A stretch of 64,000 bases of DNA from NCBI RefSeq assembly GCF_041902385.1, contig NZ_CP169244.1, positions 682,001-746,000 of the forward strand. The letters are read 5' to 3'. Position numbers and translations under genes: made by a program. Every line of letters starts with the position of its first letter. The stretch's first letter is position 1. Below, piece by piece: positions 16,980 through 26,096 of the stretch. The notes under the pieces were generated by a model. It saw only the letters and a list, made by a program, of their open reading frames with translations, was not told where the DNA came from and did no database searches. The stretch comes from Arcticibacter sp041902385 (GTDB taxonomy: Bacteria > Bacteroidota > Bacteroidia > Sphingobacteriales > Sphingobacteriaceae).

Positions 16980-18539
16980 TTATACTCCGAGGAGTAGTCT
17001 TGCCGGATCCTCCAGGAGTTGCTTCACCCGCACGAGGAAACTGACTGATTCACGACCGTCAATTATTCTATGGTCGTAAGATAGCGCTACATACATCATT
17101 GGCCTTATTACCACTTCTCCGTTGAGCGCTACCGGACGCTCAACAATGTTGTGCATCCCAAGAATAGCCGACTGAGGAGCATTAATGATTGGCGTAGACA
17201 TCATTGATCCAAAGACCCCGCCGTTCGTAATGGTGAACGTTCCTCCGGTCATTTCTTCTATACTCAGCTTATTGTCACGGGCTTTGGTTGCAAGAGTCAG
17301 AACAGCCTTCTCAATCTCGGCAAGCGTCATCGAGTCCGCGTTCCTTATCACAGGAACTACTAATCCCTTAGGAGCAGAAACGGCGATCGAAACATCTGCA
17401 AAGTCGCTGTATACGATCTCCTCCTTTTCTATCCGGGCATTTACTGCCGGAAACTCTCTTAGCGCTTCGCATACTGCCTTGGTAAAGAAGGACATGAAAC
17501 CAAGTCCAACTCCGTGTTTCTCTTTAAACTTGTCTTTATACTTTGCCCGCAGATCCATGATAGGCTTCATGTCGACTTCATTAAAGGTAGTCAGCATTGC
17601 CGTTTCATTTTTGACAGAGACCAGCCGCCGTGCAACAGTCTTTCGAAGTGCAGAGAGCTTCTCACGGCGTTCCTGACGGGAACCAGATGGAACTGAAGCA
17701 GTTGACGGAGCCGTTTTACTTTTATCGGCTCCCTCTGTCTTTGAATTTTGCGCCACGGGCTTCGCCTTTGATGCCTGTGCCTGAACGGCATCTTCCTTGG
17801 TGATCCTGCCACCAACGCCTGTTCCGCTGACAGAAGAGGGAGCAAGGCCCTTCTCTGCAAGTATTTTAGACGCTGAAGGAGAAGGAGTGCCCGCTGCATA
17901 AGACTCAGTCTTATCGGCTGCAGAGCTTGCCGGTGAATCCGCCTGAGTGGCTGTGGACGCAGGTGCAGAAGTCCCTGAAGTGCCACCCTTTTCTATGCGG
18001 CATACTACCGCGCCAATCTCAAGGGTGTCGCCTTCTTTAGCGACCTGAATAAGTGTCCCTGCCGCCTCTGCCGTGAGCTCAAAGGTCGCTTTATCTGACT
18101 CCAGTTCAGCAATTTGCTCGTCCATTTCTACGTGTGCGCCTTCGCCCTTTAACCAGCGCGATAAGGTCACTTCTGTTATCGACTCGCCCACCGTGGGCAC
18201 TTTAACTTCGATCATTTCAGCTTTCCCCGCTGCGGGCTGCTCCTGCAATTGCGACTCTTCGATCGTCTCGTTGGCCGCATCGGCTTCTGGCCTGGAAGGA
18301 CTCTCCCCCGTTTCTATCGTGCAAACGACTGCTCCGATCTCAAGGGTATCACCTTCCGATACGATAGTTTTTAAAGTTCCTGCCGCTTCTGCTGTAAGTT
18401 CAAAAGTAGCTTTATCAGATTCAAGTTCAGCGATAACCTCATCCATTTCAACAATCTCACCATCCTTTTTTATCCATTTAGATAAGGTTACTTCTGAAAT
18501 CGACTCGCCTACCGGCGGAACTTTGATCTCTAAACTCAT
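16980..18539 (-). CDS. odhB: Dihydrolipoyllysine-residue succinyltransferase, E2 of 2-oxoglutarate dehydrogenase, two lipoyl domains
   Basis: Core E2 of the 2-oxoglutarate dehydrogenase complex, which transfers the succinyl group to CoA. At 519 residues it is about 100 longer than a single-lipoyl E2o. Two near-identical lipoyl domains occupy residues 1-78 and about 109-187, each with the lipoylated lysine in ELESDKATFELTAEAAGTL (K43 and K150). An Ala/Ser/Pro linker leads to the peripheral-subunit-binding domain (SPSASKILAEKGL and GTGVGGRITKEDA). The catalytic domain ends with SYDHRIIDGRESV, where the histidine is near residue 490 and the aspartate near 494. It follows sucA by 18 nt on the same strand, so the two form an operon. 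Confidence 0.95.
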   Translation of the reverse strand: MSLEIKVPPVGESISEVTLSKWIKKDGEIVEMDEVIAELESDKATFELTAEAAGTLKTIVSEGDTLEIGAVVCTIETGESPSRPEADAANETIEESQLQEQPAAGKAEMIEVKVPTVGESITEVTLSRWLKGEGAHVEMDEQIAELESDKATFELTAEAAGTLIQVAKEGDTLEIGAVVCRIEKGGTSGTSAPASTATQADSPASSAADKTESYAAGTPSPSASKILAEKGLAPSSVSGTGVGGRITKEDAVQAQASKAKPVAQNSKTEGADKSKTAPSTASVPSGSRQERREKLSALRKTVARRLVSVKNETAMLTTFNEVDMKPIMDLRAKYKDKFKEKHGVGLGFMSFFTKAVCEALREFPAVNARIEKEEIVYSDFADVSIAVSAPKGLVVPVIRNADSMTLAEIEKAVLTLATKARDNKLSIEEMTGGTFTITNGGVFGSMMSTPIINAPQSAILGMHNIVERPVALNGEVVIRPMMYVALSYDHRIIDGRESVSFLVRVKQLLEDPARLLLGV

Positions 18540-18557
18540 AATTTGCTATTTATACTA

Positions 18558-21362
18558 TTAATCTACGTTAACGACTTTTTTGGTGGTCTTTACTACAGCT
18601 TTCTTTACCTCTTTCCCCGCTGCATCTTCAAATGATTTCCCTACGATGTACAGCTGCTGCGATATATGTTGCTTAGAATAGCCCGTTGCCGTACTGCTGC
18701 TCTCCTTCCTTGAGATAACCTGAATGTTGAAATCTGAATTCCGGAACTTTCGGCAGATAAATGGCCACGCTCCCATATTCTCAGGTTCCTCCTGAACCCA
18801 GTAGTATTCTGTGGCGTTTGTATACTTATGTTTTAACTCCCGGAGCTGATTGTATGGGATTGGATAGATTTGCTCGACGCGTACAATCGCAACGTCGCGG
18901 CACTGGTCTGCCTGCTGCTTTTCAAGCAGGTCATAATAAACTTTCCCGGTACAGAAGATCACCCTCTTTACGTCTTCCGATTTTACATATCCATCATCGA
19001 TAACCTCTTTGAAATGGCCTCCTGAGAACTCACTCAGATTGCTTACACAAAGGGGGTGTCTGAGCAAACTCTTCGGAGTGAACACCACGAGAGGCTTACG
19101 GAAATCACGCTTTAACTGTCGTCTCAGCAAGTGAAAGTAGTTAGCCGGTGTAGTACAATTAGCTACCTGGATGTTATTCTCAGCACATTGCTCAAGGAAA
19201 CGTTCAATGCGTCCGGAGGAGTGCTCCGGACCCTGTCCCTCATATCCGTGCGGCAGTAAAAGGACCAGGCCGTTAGACCGCTGCCACTTTGTTTCAGCGC
19301 TAACAAGGAACTGATCAAGAATGATTTGGGCTCCGTTTACAAAATCCCCAAACTGAGCTTCCCAAATTGTAAGGGATTGCGGATTTGCAAGCGCGTACCC
19401 ATACTCGAACCCCAGTACTCCATATTCAGACAAATGAGAATTATAAATATCAAATTTGTTATTTACATTGTCTGCTCCTTCTTTCCTGATCTGCATAAGA
19501 GGAACATACTCTTCTTCGGAGTCCTCCACCTTTACAACAGCATGGCGGTGAGAGAATGTACCTCTCTCCACATCCTGCCCGCTTATGCGAACCCGGAAAC
19601 CTTCATCCAGCAGAGTCCCATAAGCAAGAAGCTCTCCCATTGCCCAGTCAAAGGTCTTGTTATTCAACATCGCCTTCCGGTCCTCAAAGAGCTTTTCGAT
19701 CTTCTTAAAGAATTTTTTCTCAGCCGGCAACGTTGTAATGGTTTCGGCAATTCTGACAAGCGTTTGTTCAGATACAGAAGTTTCTGACTTAAGCTCAAAG
19801 TCTTCAGGAGTTGCCATCCTTAACCCCGTCCACGCTCCTGAAAACATAGGATTAGGCTCGTAGGTATTGCTTTCCTTTGACTCGTTTAAGCGCTCCTGCA
19901 AAAGAGCACGGAAGTCTTTCTCCATCTCTTTTGCCAGGTTTGCATCAACACTGCCCTGTTCTAAAAGCTTCTTATTGTAAATTTCCCTCGGATTTGGGTG
20001 CTGCTCAATGGCCTTATATAAAAGAGGCTGCGTGAACTTCGGCTCGTCAGACTCGTTGTGCCCATACCGGCGATAGCATAAAATATCGATAAACACGTCG
20101 TTATGATACCTCTGTCTGTATTCCACAGCCATGTTGATAGCATAGATGAGGGCCTCCACGTCGTCCCCGTTAACGTGGAACACAGGCGAAAGCGTAACCT
20201 TGGCTATGTCTGTACAATAGGTAGAAGAACGTGCATCTTTAAAGTTCGTGGTAAATCCTACTTGGTTGTTGATCACGAGATGGATAGTCCCCCCGGTCTT
20301 ATACCCGTCGAGCTTGGCCATCTGCAACACCTCATATACGATGCCCTGGCCGGCAACTGAAGAGTCTCCATGAATCAAAATAGGAGCAAGACGGGAATGG
20401 TCACCGTTATATTTAAAATCAATTTTCGAACGGCTGATGCCTTCTACTACAGGATCAACTGCCTCGAGATGTGAGGGATTGGGACAAAGACTAAGATGAA
20501 CCTTTTTACCCGAATCAGTTTCTACATCAGTTGAAAAGCCAAGATGATATTTTACGTCACCACCATAGGGCTTAGACTCGTCATACCCCTTGCCTTCAAA
20601 CTCAGAGAAAATATCTTTATAGGTCTTGTGCATGATGTTTGCCAGCACATTGAGGCGCCCCCTATGAGCCATTCCTATCACAAATTCCTCTATACCGAGG
20701 TCAGCACCCCGGTTGATGACGAAATCAAGCGCAGGGATGAGACTTTCAGCCCCCTCTAACGAAAACCTCTTTTGTCCCAGAAATTTGGTACCAAGAAAGT
20801 TTTCAAAAACTACAGCTTCATTGAGCTTTGTCAGGATCCTCTTCTTTGTCTCGATAGAGAAATTAGGAGTATTGCGTTCACGCTCCATTCTGTCCCTGAA
20901 CCATTTTACCTTGTCGGGATTCCGGATATAAACGAATTCAGCCCCTATAGACTCGCAATAGGTCTGCTCAAGCAGGTTACGAATATCTCTGAGAGTTGCA
21001 GGACCAAGTCCAACTTCAGCACCAGCATTAAATACAGTATCGAGATCCGCCTCGCTCAGACCAAAAGTATTGAGCTCTTTTCCCGGATAATACTTCCGTC
21101 GTTCCCTAACGGGATTAGTCTTGGTAAATAAATGCCCTCGCTGACGGTAACCGTAGATCATATTCATCACTTTCATTTCCTTCAGAAAGTGCTCGGGAGT
21201 CTCGCCGCCAGCGACATTATCCTCTGATCCGCGGCCGAAGTCAAAGCCTTCAAAAAACTTCTGCCAGCCAAAGTCTACTAATTCCGGATCCTCCTGATAT
21301 AATTGGTAAAGCGAGTCTATATAAGATGAGTCTGCATTACTAAGATATGACAAATTGTCCAT
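18558..21362 (-). CDS. sucA: 2-oxoglutarate dehydrogenase E1 component
   Basis: Thiamine-diphosphate-dependent decarboxylase of the TCA cycle, 934 residues from the ATG at 21362 (MDNLSYLSNADSSYIDSLY). A longer open frame reaches 21500, but its extra 46 residues are unlike the family and overlap the neighbouring gene. The family N-terminus LYQEDPELVDFGWQKFFEGF is present. So are the conserved GMAHRGRLNVL, HLGFSTDV, the TPP-binding HGDSSVAGQGIVYE and VINNQVGFTTN, and the C-terminal transketolase-like part with LLPHGYEGQGPEHSSGRIERFL. It is the first gene of sucA-odhB. The E3 subunit is probably the lpd product encoded 5 kb away. Confidence 0.96.
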   Translation of the reverse strand: MDNLSYLSNADSSYIDSLYQLYQEDPELVDFGWQKFFEGFDFGRGSEDNVAGGETPEHFLKEMKVMNMIYGYRQRGHLFTKTNPVRERRKYYPGKELNTFGLSEADLDTVFNAGAEVGLGPATLRDIRNLLEQTYCESIGAEFVYIRNPDKVKWFRDRMERERNTPNFSIETKKRILTKLNEAVVFENFLGTKFLGQKRFSLEGAESLIPALDFVINRGADLGIEEFVIGMAHRGRLNVLANIMHKTYKDIFSEFEGKGYDESKPYGGDVKYHLGFSTDVETDSGKKVHLSLCPNPSHLEAVDPVVEGISRSKIDFKYNGDHSRLAPILIHGDSSVAGQGIVYEVLQMAKLDGYKTGGTIHLVINNQVGFTTNFKDARSSTYCTDIAKVTLSPVFHVNGDDVEALIYAINMAVEYRQRYHNDVFIDILCYRRYGHNESDEPKFTQPLLYKAIEQHPNPREIYNKKLLEQGSVDANLAKEMEKDFRALLQERLNESKESNTYEPNPMFSGAWTGLRMATPEDFELKSETSVSEQTLVRIAETITTLPAEKKFFKKIEKLFEDRKAMLNNKTFDWAMGELLAYGTLLDEGFRVRISGQDVERGTFSHRHAVVKVEDSEEEYVPLMQIRKEGADNVNNKFDIYNSHLSEYGVLGFEYGYALANPQSLTIWEAQFGDFVNGAQIILDQFLVSAETKWQRSNGLVLLLPHGYEGQGPEHSSGRIERFLEQCAENNIQVANCTTPANYFHLLRRQLKRDFRKPLVVFTPKSLLRHPLCVSNLSEFSGGHFKEVIDDGYVKSEDVKRVIFCTGKVYYDLLEKQQADQCRDVAIVRVEQIYPIPYNQLRELKHKYTNATEYYWVQEEPENMGAWPFICRKFRNSDFNIQVISRKESSSTATGYSKQHISQQLYIVGKSFEDAAGKEVKKAVVKTTKKVVNVD

Positions 21363-21386
21363 GAATATCAATTTCTTAAGATAGGT

Positions 21387-21394
21387 CAAAAATA
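21387..21394 (-). promoter_or_regulatory. Putative -7 box of the sucA-odhB operon
   Basis: On the minus strand TATTTTTG matches TAnnTTTG and lies 24 nt upstream of the sucA ATG, in the 95-nt gap after the cryptochrome gene. A clear -33 TTTG at 19 nt is not visible, so this is only a candidate. Confidence 0.4.
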
Positions 21395-21457
21395 AAAGTT
21401 TAACCGCACAATGAGTAAGTAAATTGTGCCAAAATTGTTTTCTGCAAATGAAACAGA

Positions 21458-22729
21458 TCAGGCCACAGAAGAGCTGCCCTGTTCGGGAAACCACTTCCAC
21501 AAGTCCTCCTCGCGCGCTACATCTTCAAATTTATAAGATATATTCTTATTCCAAGTGATGATTTTGCTACCCAGGACGGATGCCCAGCTTCCGAGGTTGG
21601 TGGCAGGAGAAAAATCGAGCAACTGCTGCTCGAAGTAGGCCGAGCCCACCCGCCACGAAACTCCCAAATCATTAACGAGATACGATGCTGCATATTGCCT
21701 GGAAATGTCGGTGATATAACCCGTCGAATTTAGCTCCTTCATGCAAGCGTCCGTCAGTTGATCGCCTGTCGTCCCTTCGCACCAGTTTAAGAACTTTTTC
21801 TGCATGCGTTTATTCAGCTCTGTTGCCGCCTCCCCGGCTTGCGCGAGAACACTTCCGTGCTTTTTTAACATAAACCGGTAGTAGTCGCGCCACAAAAGCT
21901 CTACTATTACCCTGGAGTGTAATTCAGGGGCAGTTTTTTTATGCCTTTCCGTTAGCCAGTAAACTTCGCGGGACGATATACAGCCGGTCGACAGCCAGGG
22001 GGACAGCTTAGATGCAGCCGACCGGTTAGCCTTACTATTGTGGCTCGTTTGAGCCAGCAGGTTGTCTAGACGCTTCAGTCCTTCATCTTCCCCGCCAATG
22101 AACTGAGCCAAAAGGACATCATGCCGTTCACGTATCTGAAATCCGAGGTCCTTCAGCTCGGGCAGCTCATCCTCGACAAGTCCATCTGGTAAAACCAGCC
22201 TTACCGGGGTATCAAAACAAGGCCGAACCAGACTATCCCGCTCGATCTTCTTTCGAAAAATTGAAAAATTATCGGGTATATTTCTAATGGGAAATGGCAG
22301 ATCTTCCTTATGATACAGTGTGTGACCGATAAAGTGTCTGAGGTTTATCTGGCGTTTCCACAAGCTTGCCTCAACCCGGGCAGAAATTGCAGTTTCTTCG
22401 GGCCCTACTTCCCGGTGGTGATACACTTCACTGACCTGGTATTCATTGCATAGGTCAGGGAGAATATCCTCCGGCTTCCCCCGCCTGACGAGGAGACCAC
22501 CGCCGAGTCGTCTCAGAGAGCTGCGAAGGTTTCTGACGCTTTCTATTAAGAACCGGGCCCTAAGAAGTCCTGTTTTTTGGGTGCCAAACTCCGTCTTCCC
22601 AAAATAGCGCGGATCAAAGCAATATACTGGGATAACCCGGTCTGCTCGTCGTGCAGCTTCAAATAAGACTTCATTATCTCGTATTCTTAGATCATTCCGA
22701 AACCAAATTAAAATGGTTCTTTCGCTCAT
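21458..22729 (-). CDS. DASH-type cryptochrome/photolyase family protein with divergent C-terminus
   Basis: A 423-residue flavoprotein-family member from the ATG at 22729 (MSERTILIWFRNDLRIRDNEVL). The upstream extension in the open frame has no family support. The N-terminal antenna domain and segments such as GTQKTGLLRARFLIES, VYHHREVGPEET and IGHTLYHKEDLPF mark the DASH lineage. The FAD-binding half is recognisable (KLSPWLSTGCISSREVYW, VIVELLWRDYYRFML) but unusual. Where relatives have a WMxNRxRQ-type motif this protein has YITDISRQ, and after NLGSWASVLG the usual GVGNDPR..FN block is replaced by unrelated sequence. FAD binding or DNA repair may therefore be altered. No frameshift explains it. 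It lies upstream of sucA on the same strand. Confidence 0.82.
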   Translation of the reverse strand: MSERTILIWFRNDLRIRDNEVLFEAARRADRVIPVYCFDPRYFGKTEFGTQKTGLLRARFLIESVRNLRSSLRRLGGGLLVRRGKPEDILPDLCNEYQVSEVYHHREVGPEETAISARVEASLWKRQINLRHFIGHTLYHKEDLPFPIRNIPDNFSIFRKKIERDSLVRPCFDTPVRLVLPDGLVEDELPELKDLGFQIRERHDVLLAQFIGGEDEGLKRLDNLLAQTSHNSKANRSAASKLSPWLSTGCISSREVYWLTERHKKTAPELHSRVIVELLWRDYYRFMLKKHGSVLAQAGEAATELNKRMQKKFLNWCEGTTGDQLTDACMKELNSTGYITDISRQYAASYLVNDLGVSWRVGSAYFEQQLLDFSPATNLGSWASVLGSKIITWNKNISYKFEDVAREEDLWKWFPEQGSSSVA

Positions 22730-22935
22730 ATAATCTAAAACTGAAACGGGCAATATAGACAAAAAAGGCATCCTTAACTACATTGCAACAAGAATGCAAT
22801 ACACTCCTGACACAGCGCCTACAAAACGAAGAAGATGACGAAGTTGCGTTGTCTCGGCACTAATGAGTAACAGCTGCTACATGTACGTTTTATTCTAAAT
22901 TTTTCTTAACTTTAGAAGTAAGCAACCGATTATTT

Positions 22936-23364
22936 ATGAAAACAGTAAAAGATATCCTTGCAAACAAACCTTCTGGTGTTTATTCGATCCCTCCTCAGGC
23001 TTCTGTCTTCGACGCCCTCAACGTCATGATGGATAAGAACATCAGTGCGTTATTGATCATAGAAAATGACGAATTGTTGGGAATTTTCACTGAGCGGGAT
23101 TACGCGCGTAAAGTAATTTTAAAAGGAAGGGCATCAAAAGAAACCGCAGTAAGCGATGTAATGACAGCTCGCCCCCTCACAGTCTCCCTGACCGACAACA
23201 TCGATCACTGCATGAATACCATGACCGAAAAGCATATCAGGCACCTGCCCGTGCTCTCCTCAATGAAAGTTGTTGGAATGGTATCTATAGGTGACGTTGT
23301 AAAGTCGATAATCGAAATGCAAAAAGAAACCATCAAACATCTCGAGAGCTATATCAACAGCTGA
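22936..23364 (+). CDS. CBS domain pair protein
   Basis: A 142-residue protein made almost entirely of two CBS domains (residues about 8-60 and 75-130). The first contains ALLIIENDELLGIFTERDYARKV and the second HIRHLPVLSSMKVVGMVSIGDV, the typical nucleotide-binding repeats. Stand-alone CBS pairs bind adenine nucleotides such as AMP, ATP or NAD and act as energy-sensing modules; the target here is unknown. Its stop lies 2 nt from the stop of the convergent ferredoxin-like gene. A short hydrophilic C-terminal helix (MQKETIKHLESYIN) follows the second domain. Confidence 0.9.
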   Translation: MKTVKDILANKPSGVYSIPPQASVFDALNVMMDKNISALLIIENDELLGIFTERDYARKVILKGRASKETAVSDVMTARPLTVSLTDNIDHCMNTMTEKHIRHLPVLSSMKVVGMVSIGDVVKSIIEMQKETIKHLESYINS

Positions 23365-23366
23365 TA

Positions 23367-23705
23367 TCACTTTATCTTTTTCAGGTGCGGAAGCTGGCTA
23401 AAATCCATCACCAACCGTTCCACTATCCTGTTATTTTCTAAATGCTCAGAGACGATCTCTTCCACGTCGTCCAACTGAACATCGCCGTAAAACACGCCTT
23501 CAGGATAAATAACAACGCTGGGACCAAGTTCGCAAGTCTCCATACATCCGGTTTTTTGCGCTCTGATCTCAGCGTTTAAACCTCTATCTTTAATCAGTTT
23601 TTTAAATGCTGCCACGAGAGCCATTCCGTGACTCTCTCCGCAGCTTACCCTTGCTCCTGCAGGGCGTTGGTTGGTGCAGATGAAAATATGTTTCGCGTAA
23701 AGCAT
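23367..23705 (-). CDS. (2Fe-2S) thioredoxin-like ferredoxin domain protein
   Basis: A 112-residue thioredoxin-like [2Fe-2S] ferredoxin, the fold also seen in the NuoE subunit and small shethna-type proteins. Four cysteines have the expected spacing: FICTNQRP, then VSCGES, and later TGCMETCELGPSVVIYPEG. The tail with VFYGDVQLDDVEEIVSEHL is the standard ending of the family. It probably transfers electrons in the cytoplasm, but the partner is unknown. The start is the ATG at 23705. A TACCTTTG box just upstream would give a very short leader. It is divergent from the TIGR01777 gene, whose ATG is 38 nt away. Confidence 0.85.
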   Translation of the reverse strand: MLYAKHIFICTNQRPAGARVSCGESHGMALVAAFKKLIKDRGLNAEIRAQKTGCMETCELGPSVVIYPEGVFYGDVQLDDVEEIVSEHLENNRIVERLVMDFSQLPHLKKIK

Positions 23706-23713
23706 AGTAAAAA

Positions 23714-23721
23714 CAAAGGTA
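23714..23721 (-). promoter_or_regulatory. Putative -7 box of the ferredoxin-like gene
   Basis: TACCTTTG on the minus strand fits TAnnTTTG and lies 8 nt upstream of the ATG at 23705. A TTTG lies 15 nt further upstream, closer than the usual 19, so support is moderate. Confidence 0.4.
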
Positions 23722-23742
23722 CAACTATAAGGTTAACAAAAA

Positions 23743-24656
23743 ATGGCAAAGACGGTTCTGATAACTGGAGCATCTGGTCTTTTAGGGAGGCACCTGTGTT
23801 CTCTCCTTTTAAGCGACGGATATGAAGTTCGCGCTCTGAGCCGTGGAAGTTCTGTCCCCGTTCCTGGCGTAGAGTCTTTCCGATGGGATATTGAGAAGGG
23901 GTACTTCGATCCCCAAAGCCTGGAAAATGTGGAAGCTGTGATCCACCTGGCGGGCGAGAACCTGGCAGCGCGGCCATGGACGAAGGGCCAGAAACAAAAG
24001 ATCATCAGAAGCAGAACCGACTCGATAAGGCTTCTTTATAAGCACATACACAATCATCCTGGCGCTGCCTTAAAGACGATAGTTTCAGCCTCTGCGGTAG
24101 GCTACTACGGCGACAGAGGCGGGGAAGTACTATATGAGCATAGCCGCCCCGGCAATGACTTCATGAGCCAAACCTGCATAGCATGGGAGAACGCTGTGAA
24201 TGAAGGAGCTTCTTTAGGATTAAGAGTTGTGAGGTTAAGGACTGGGGTCGTACTCAGTAAGGAGGGGGTGCCTTACCCAAACTGGCGGCACCTATAAAGC
24301 TCGGGCTGGGCGCTGCCCTGGGTCCTGGCGACCAATGGATCCCCTGGATCCACCTTGACGATGCTGTAAAAATGTACAAGTTTGTACTGGAAAACGAAAG
24401 GGCAAACACGGTCTATAACCACTGTGCTCCGGCTCCTGTTACAAATAGCCAGCTCACAAGAGGGGTAGCCGGTGTCCTTCACCGTCCTTTATGGCTACCG
24501 GCAATACCCGCCTTCGCTTTGCGCATCCTGCTGGGCGAGATGAGGGCGGTCTTGCTAAGCAGCACCAAGACATCTGCAGACAAAATCATGGACTTGGGTT
24601 TTCAATTTCAATTTAACAACCTGCAGGACGCGTTGACTGACATTTATGGACAATAA
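23743..24656 (+). CDS. TIGR01777 family NAD-dependent epimerase/oxidoreductase, frame broken by one missing base
   Basis: An extended short-chain dehydrogenase-like protein of about 304 residues split over two frames. Part one has the Rossmann motif ITGASGLLGRHLC at residues 6-18, VIHLAGENLAARPWT and the SASAVGYYGDRGGE active-site region. Part two has GPGDQWIPWIHLDDAVKMY and ends with FNNLQDALTDIYGQ. The break is in the G5 run at 24264-24268; a sixth G gives KEGGALPKLAAPIKLGLG, the conserved family sequence. The family includes YfcH-type proteins whose reaction is unknown. The stop overlaps the photolyase start by 11 nt, so the two are co-transcribed. The defect is probably a sequencing error. 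Confidence 0.85.
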
Positions 24657-25964
24657 GACCGCAGTAAATATCTTCTGGTTCCGCAGGGACCTTCGCCTTC
24701 AGGACAACGCCGGTCTCTATCACGCTTTAAGAGCGGGACTACCTGTCCTTCCAATTTTCATTTTCGACACACTGATTCTTGACCAGCTCCCCGATCGTGA
24801 CGACGCCCGCGTAACATTCATTTATGATGCCCTAACGCAACTTAATGAAGAGCTTCAGTATGTAGGCTCATCAATCCTCACTAAACATGGTACCCCCTGG
24901 CGGCCTTTGAAAAGCTGTGCACGCAGTTTGACATTCGCGCCGTCTTTGCCAACAGTGATTACGAACCATATGCAACAGCCAGAGATTCGTCAACACAGGC
25001 GTTTCTGGAGAGTCGGGATATATCTTTCTGTACATTTAAGGACCATCTGATCTTCGAGAAGGATGAAGTCGTGAAAGAAAATGGAAGTCCGTACACCGTC
25101 TTCTCCGCCTATAAGCGTAAATGGTTTGATAACTTAGTTCCTGAATTTCACTTCAAAGCATATCCAAGCGAAAAATATCTCGCGAACTTTTACAAACAGA
25201 AGCTCTCCTTACCCGGAATAGAAAAGATTGGATTCACAAAAAGTGTACTACCGTTTCCTGGCAAAAACTTCTTACCCTTACTTCAAAGATATCACCTCGA
25301 CCGCGATATACCGTCAATTCCAGGAACGACTAAGATTGGAGTCCACTTACGGTTCGGCACAGTCAGCATTCGTGAACTCGGCAGACAGGGACTGCTGGTT
25401 ACGGACAAGACTTGGCTCGGGGAGCTGATATGGAGAGACTTTTACGCGATGATCCTATGGCATTATCCGCACACGGCTCAGCACTCATTTAAACAGGAAT
25501 ATGACAAGATTAGCTGGAGAAACTCGGAAGAAGAGTTTAACGCATGGTGCGAGGGAAAGACTGGTTATCCACTGGTTGACGCAGGGATGAGACAATTAAA
25601 TGCAACAGGATGGATGCATAACCGGGTAAGGATGGTTGTAGCGAGCTTTCTTACCAAGCACCTGCTGATCGACTGGCGCTGGGGGGAAACCTACTTTTCA
25701 AGAAAGTTAATTGACTACGATCAGGCTAGTAACGTAGGCGGGTGGCAATGGGCAGCGGGTACAGGCAACGATGCAGTACCTTATTTCAGAATCTTCAATC
25801 CTGAGTTGCAGACAAAAAAATTCGATCCCAACTATCGCTACATAAGAAGATGGATACCGGAGATTGGAGATCCTTTCTCTTACCCCAGACCTATTGTTGA
25901 TCACCGTTTTGCACGAGAAAGAGCGTTACAGGAATATCGAAAAGCACTCAGCGGTAAACCTTAA
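24646..25964 (+). CDS. phrB: Deoxyribodipyrimidine photolyase (class I), frame broken by one missing base
   Basis: Light-driven repair of cyclobutane pyrimidine dimers with FAD. The protein is about 439 residues over two frames. The antenna domain starts IFWFRRDLRLQDNAGLY. The FAD domain has TKIGVHLRFGTVSIREL, LIWRDFYAMILWHYP, WCEGKTGYPLVDAGMRQL, GWMHNRVRMVVASFL and WQWAAGTGNDAVPYFRIFNP, all typical of active class I enzymes. The break lies in the C5 run at 24893-24897. A sixth C turns HGTPW into HGTPLAAFEKLCTQFDIRAV and opens the frame through to FEKDEVVKENGSPYT. The ATG lies inside the end of the TIGR01777 gene, implying translational coupling. Confidence 0.9.
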
Positions 25965-26096
25965 CATATGCTTCATTTTCCGCTTACGGCAAAACAATTA
26001 TCTTTAGCCCTCGTTGTGCCTTTAGCGCTTAAACAAGTATCGGCTATCAACTTAAACAATATTGTTACTTGAAATCATAATCTATAATTTAGCTGA

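Noticed and set aside
21363..21500. Extended sucA start at 21500
   Set aside because: The extra 46 residues overlap the cryptochrome gene, are hydrophobic and lack family similarity; the ATG at 21362 gives the normal N-terminus.
21458..21620. Frameshift as the explanation for the odd C-terminus of the cryptochrome
   Set aside because: The frame reads through to the stop with plausible family-like residues at the end (KWFPE), and no homopolymer shift restores the missing motif.
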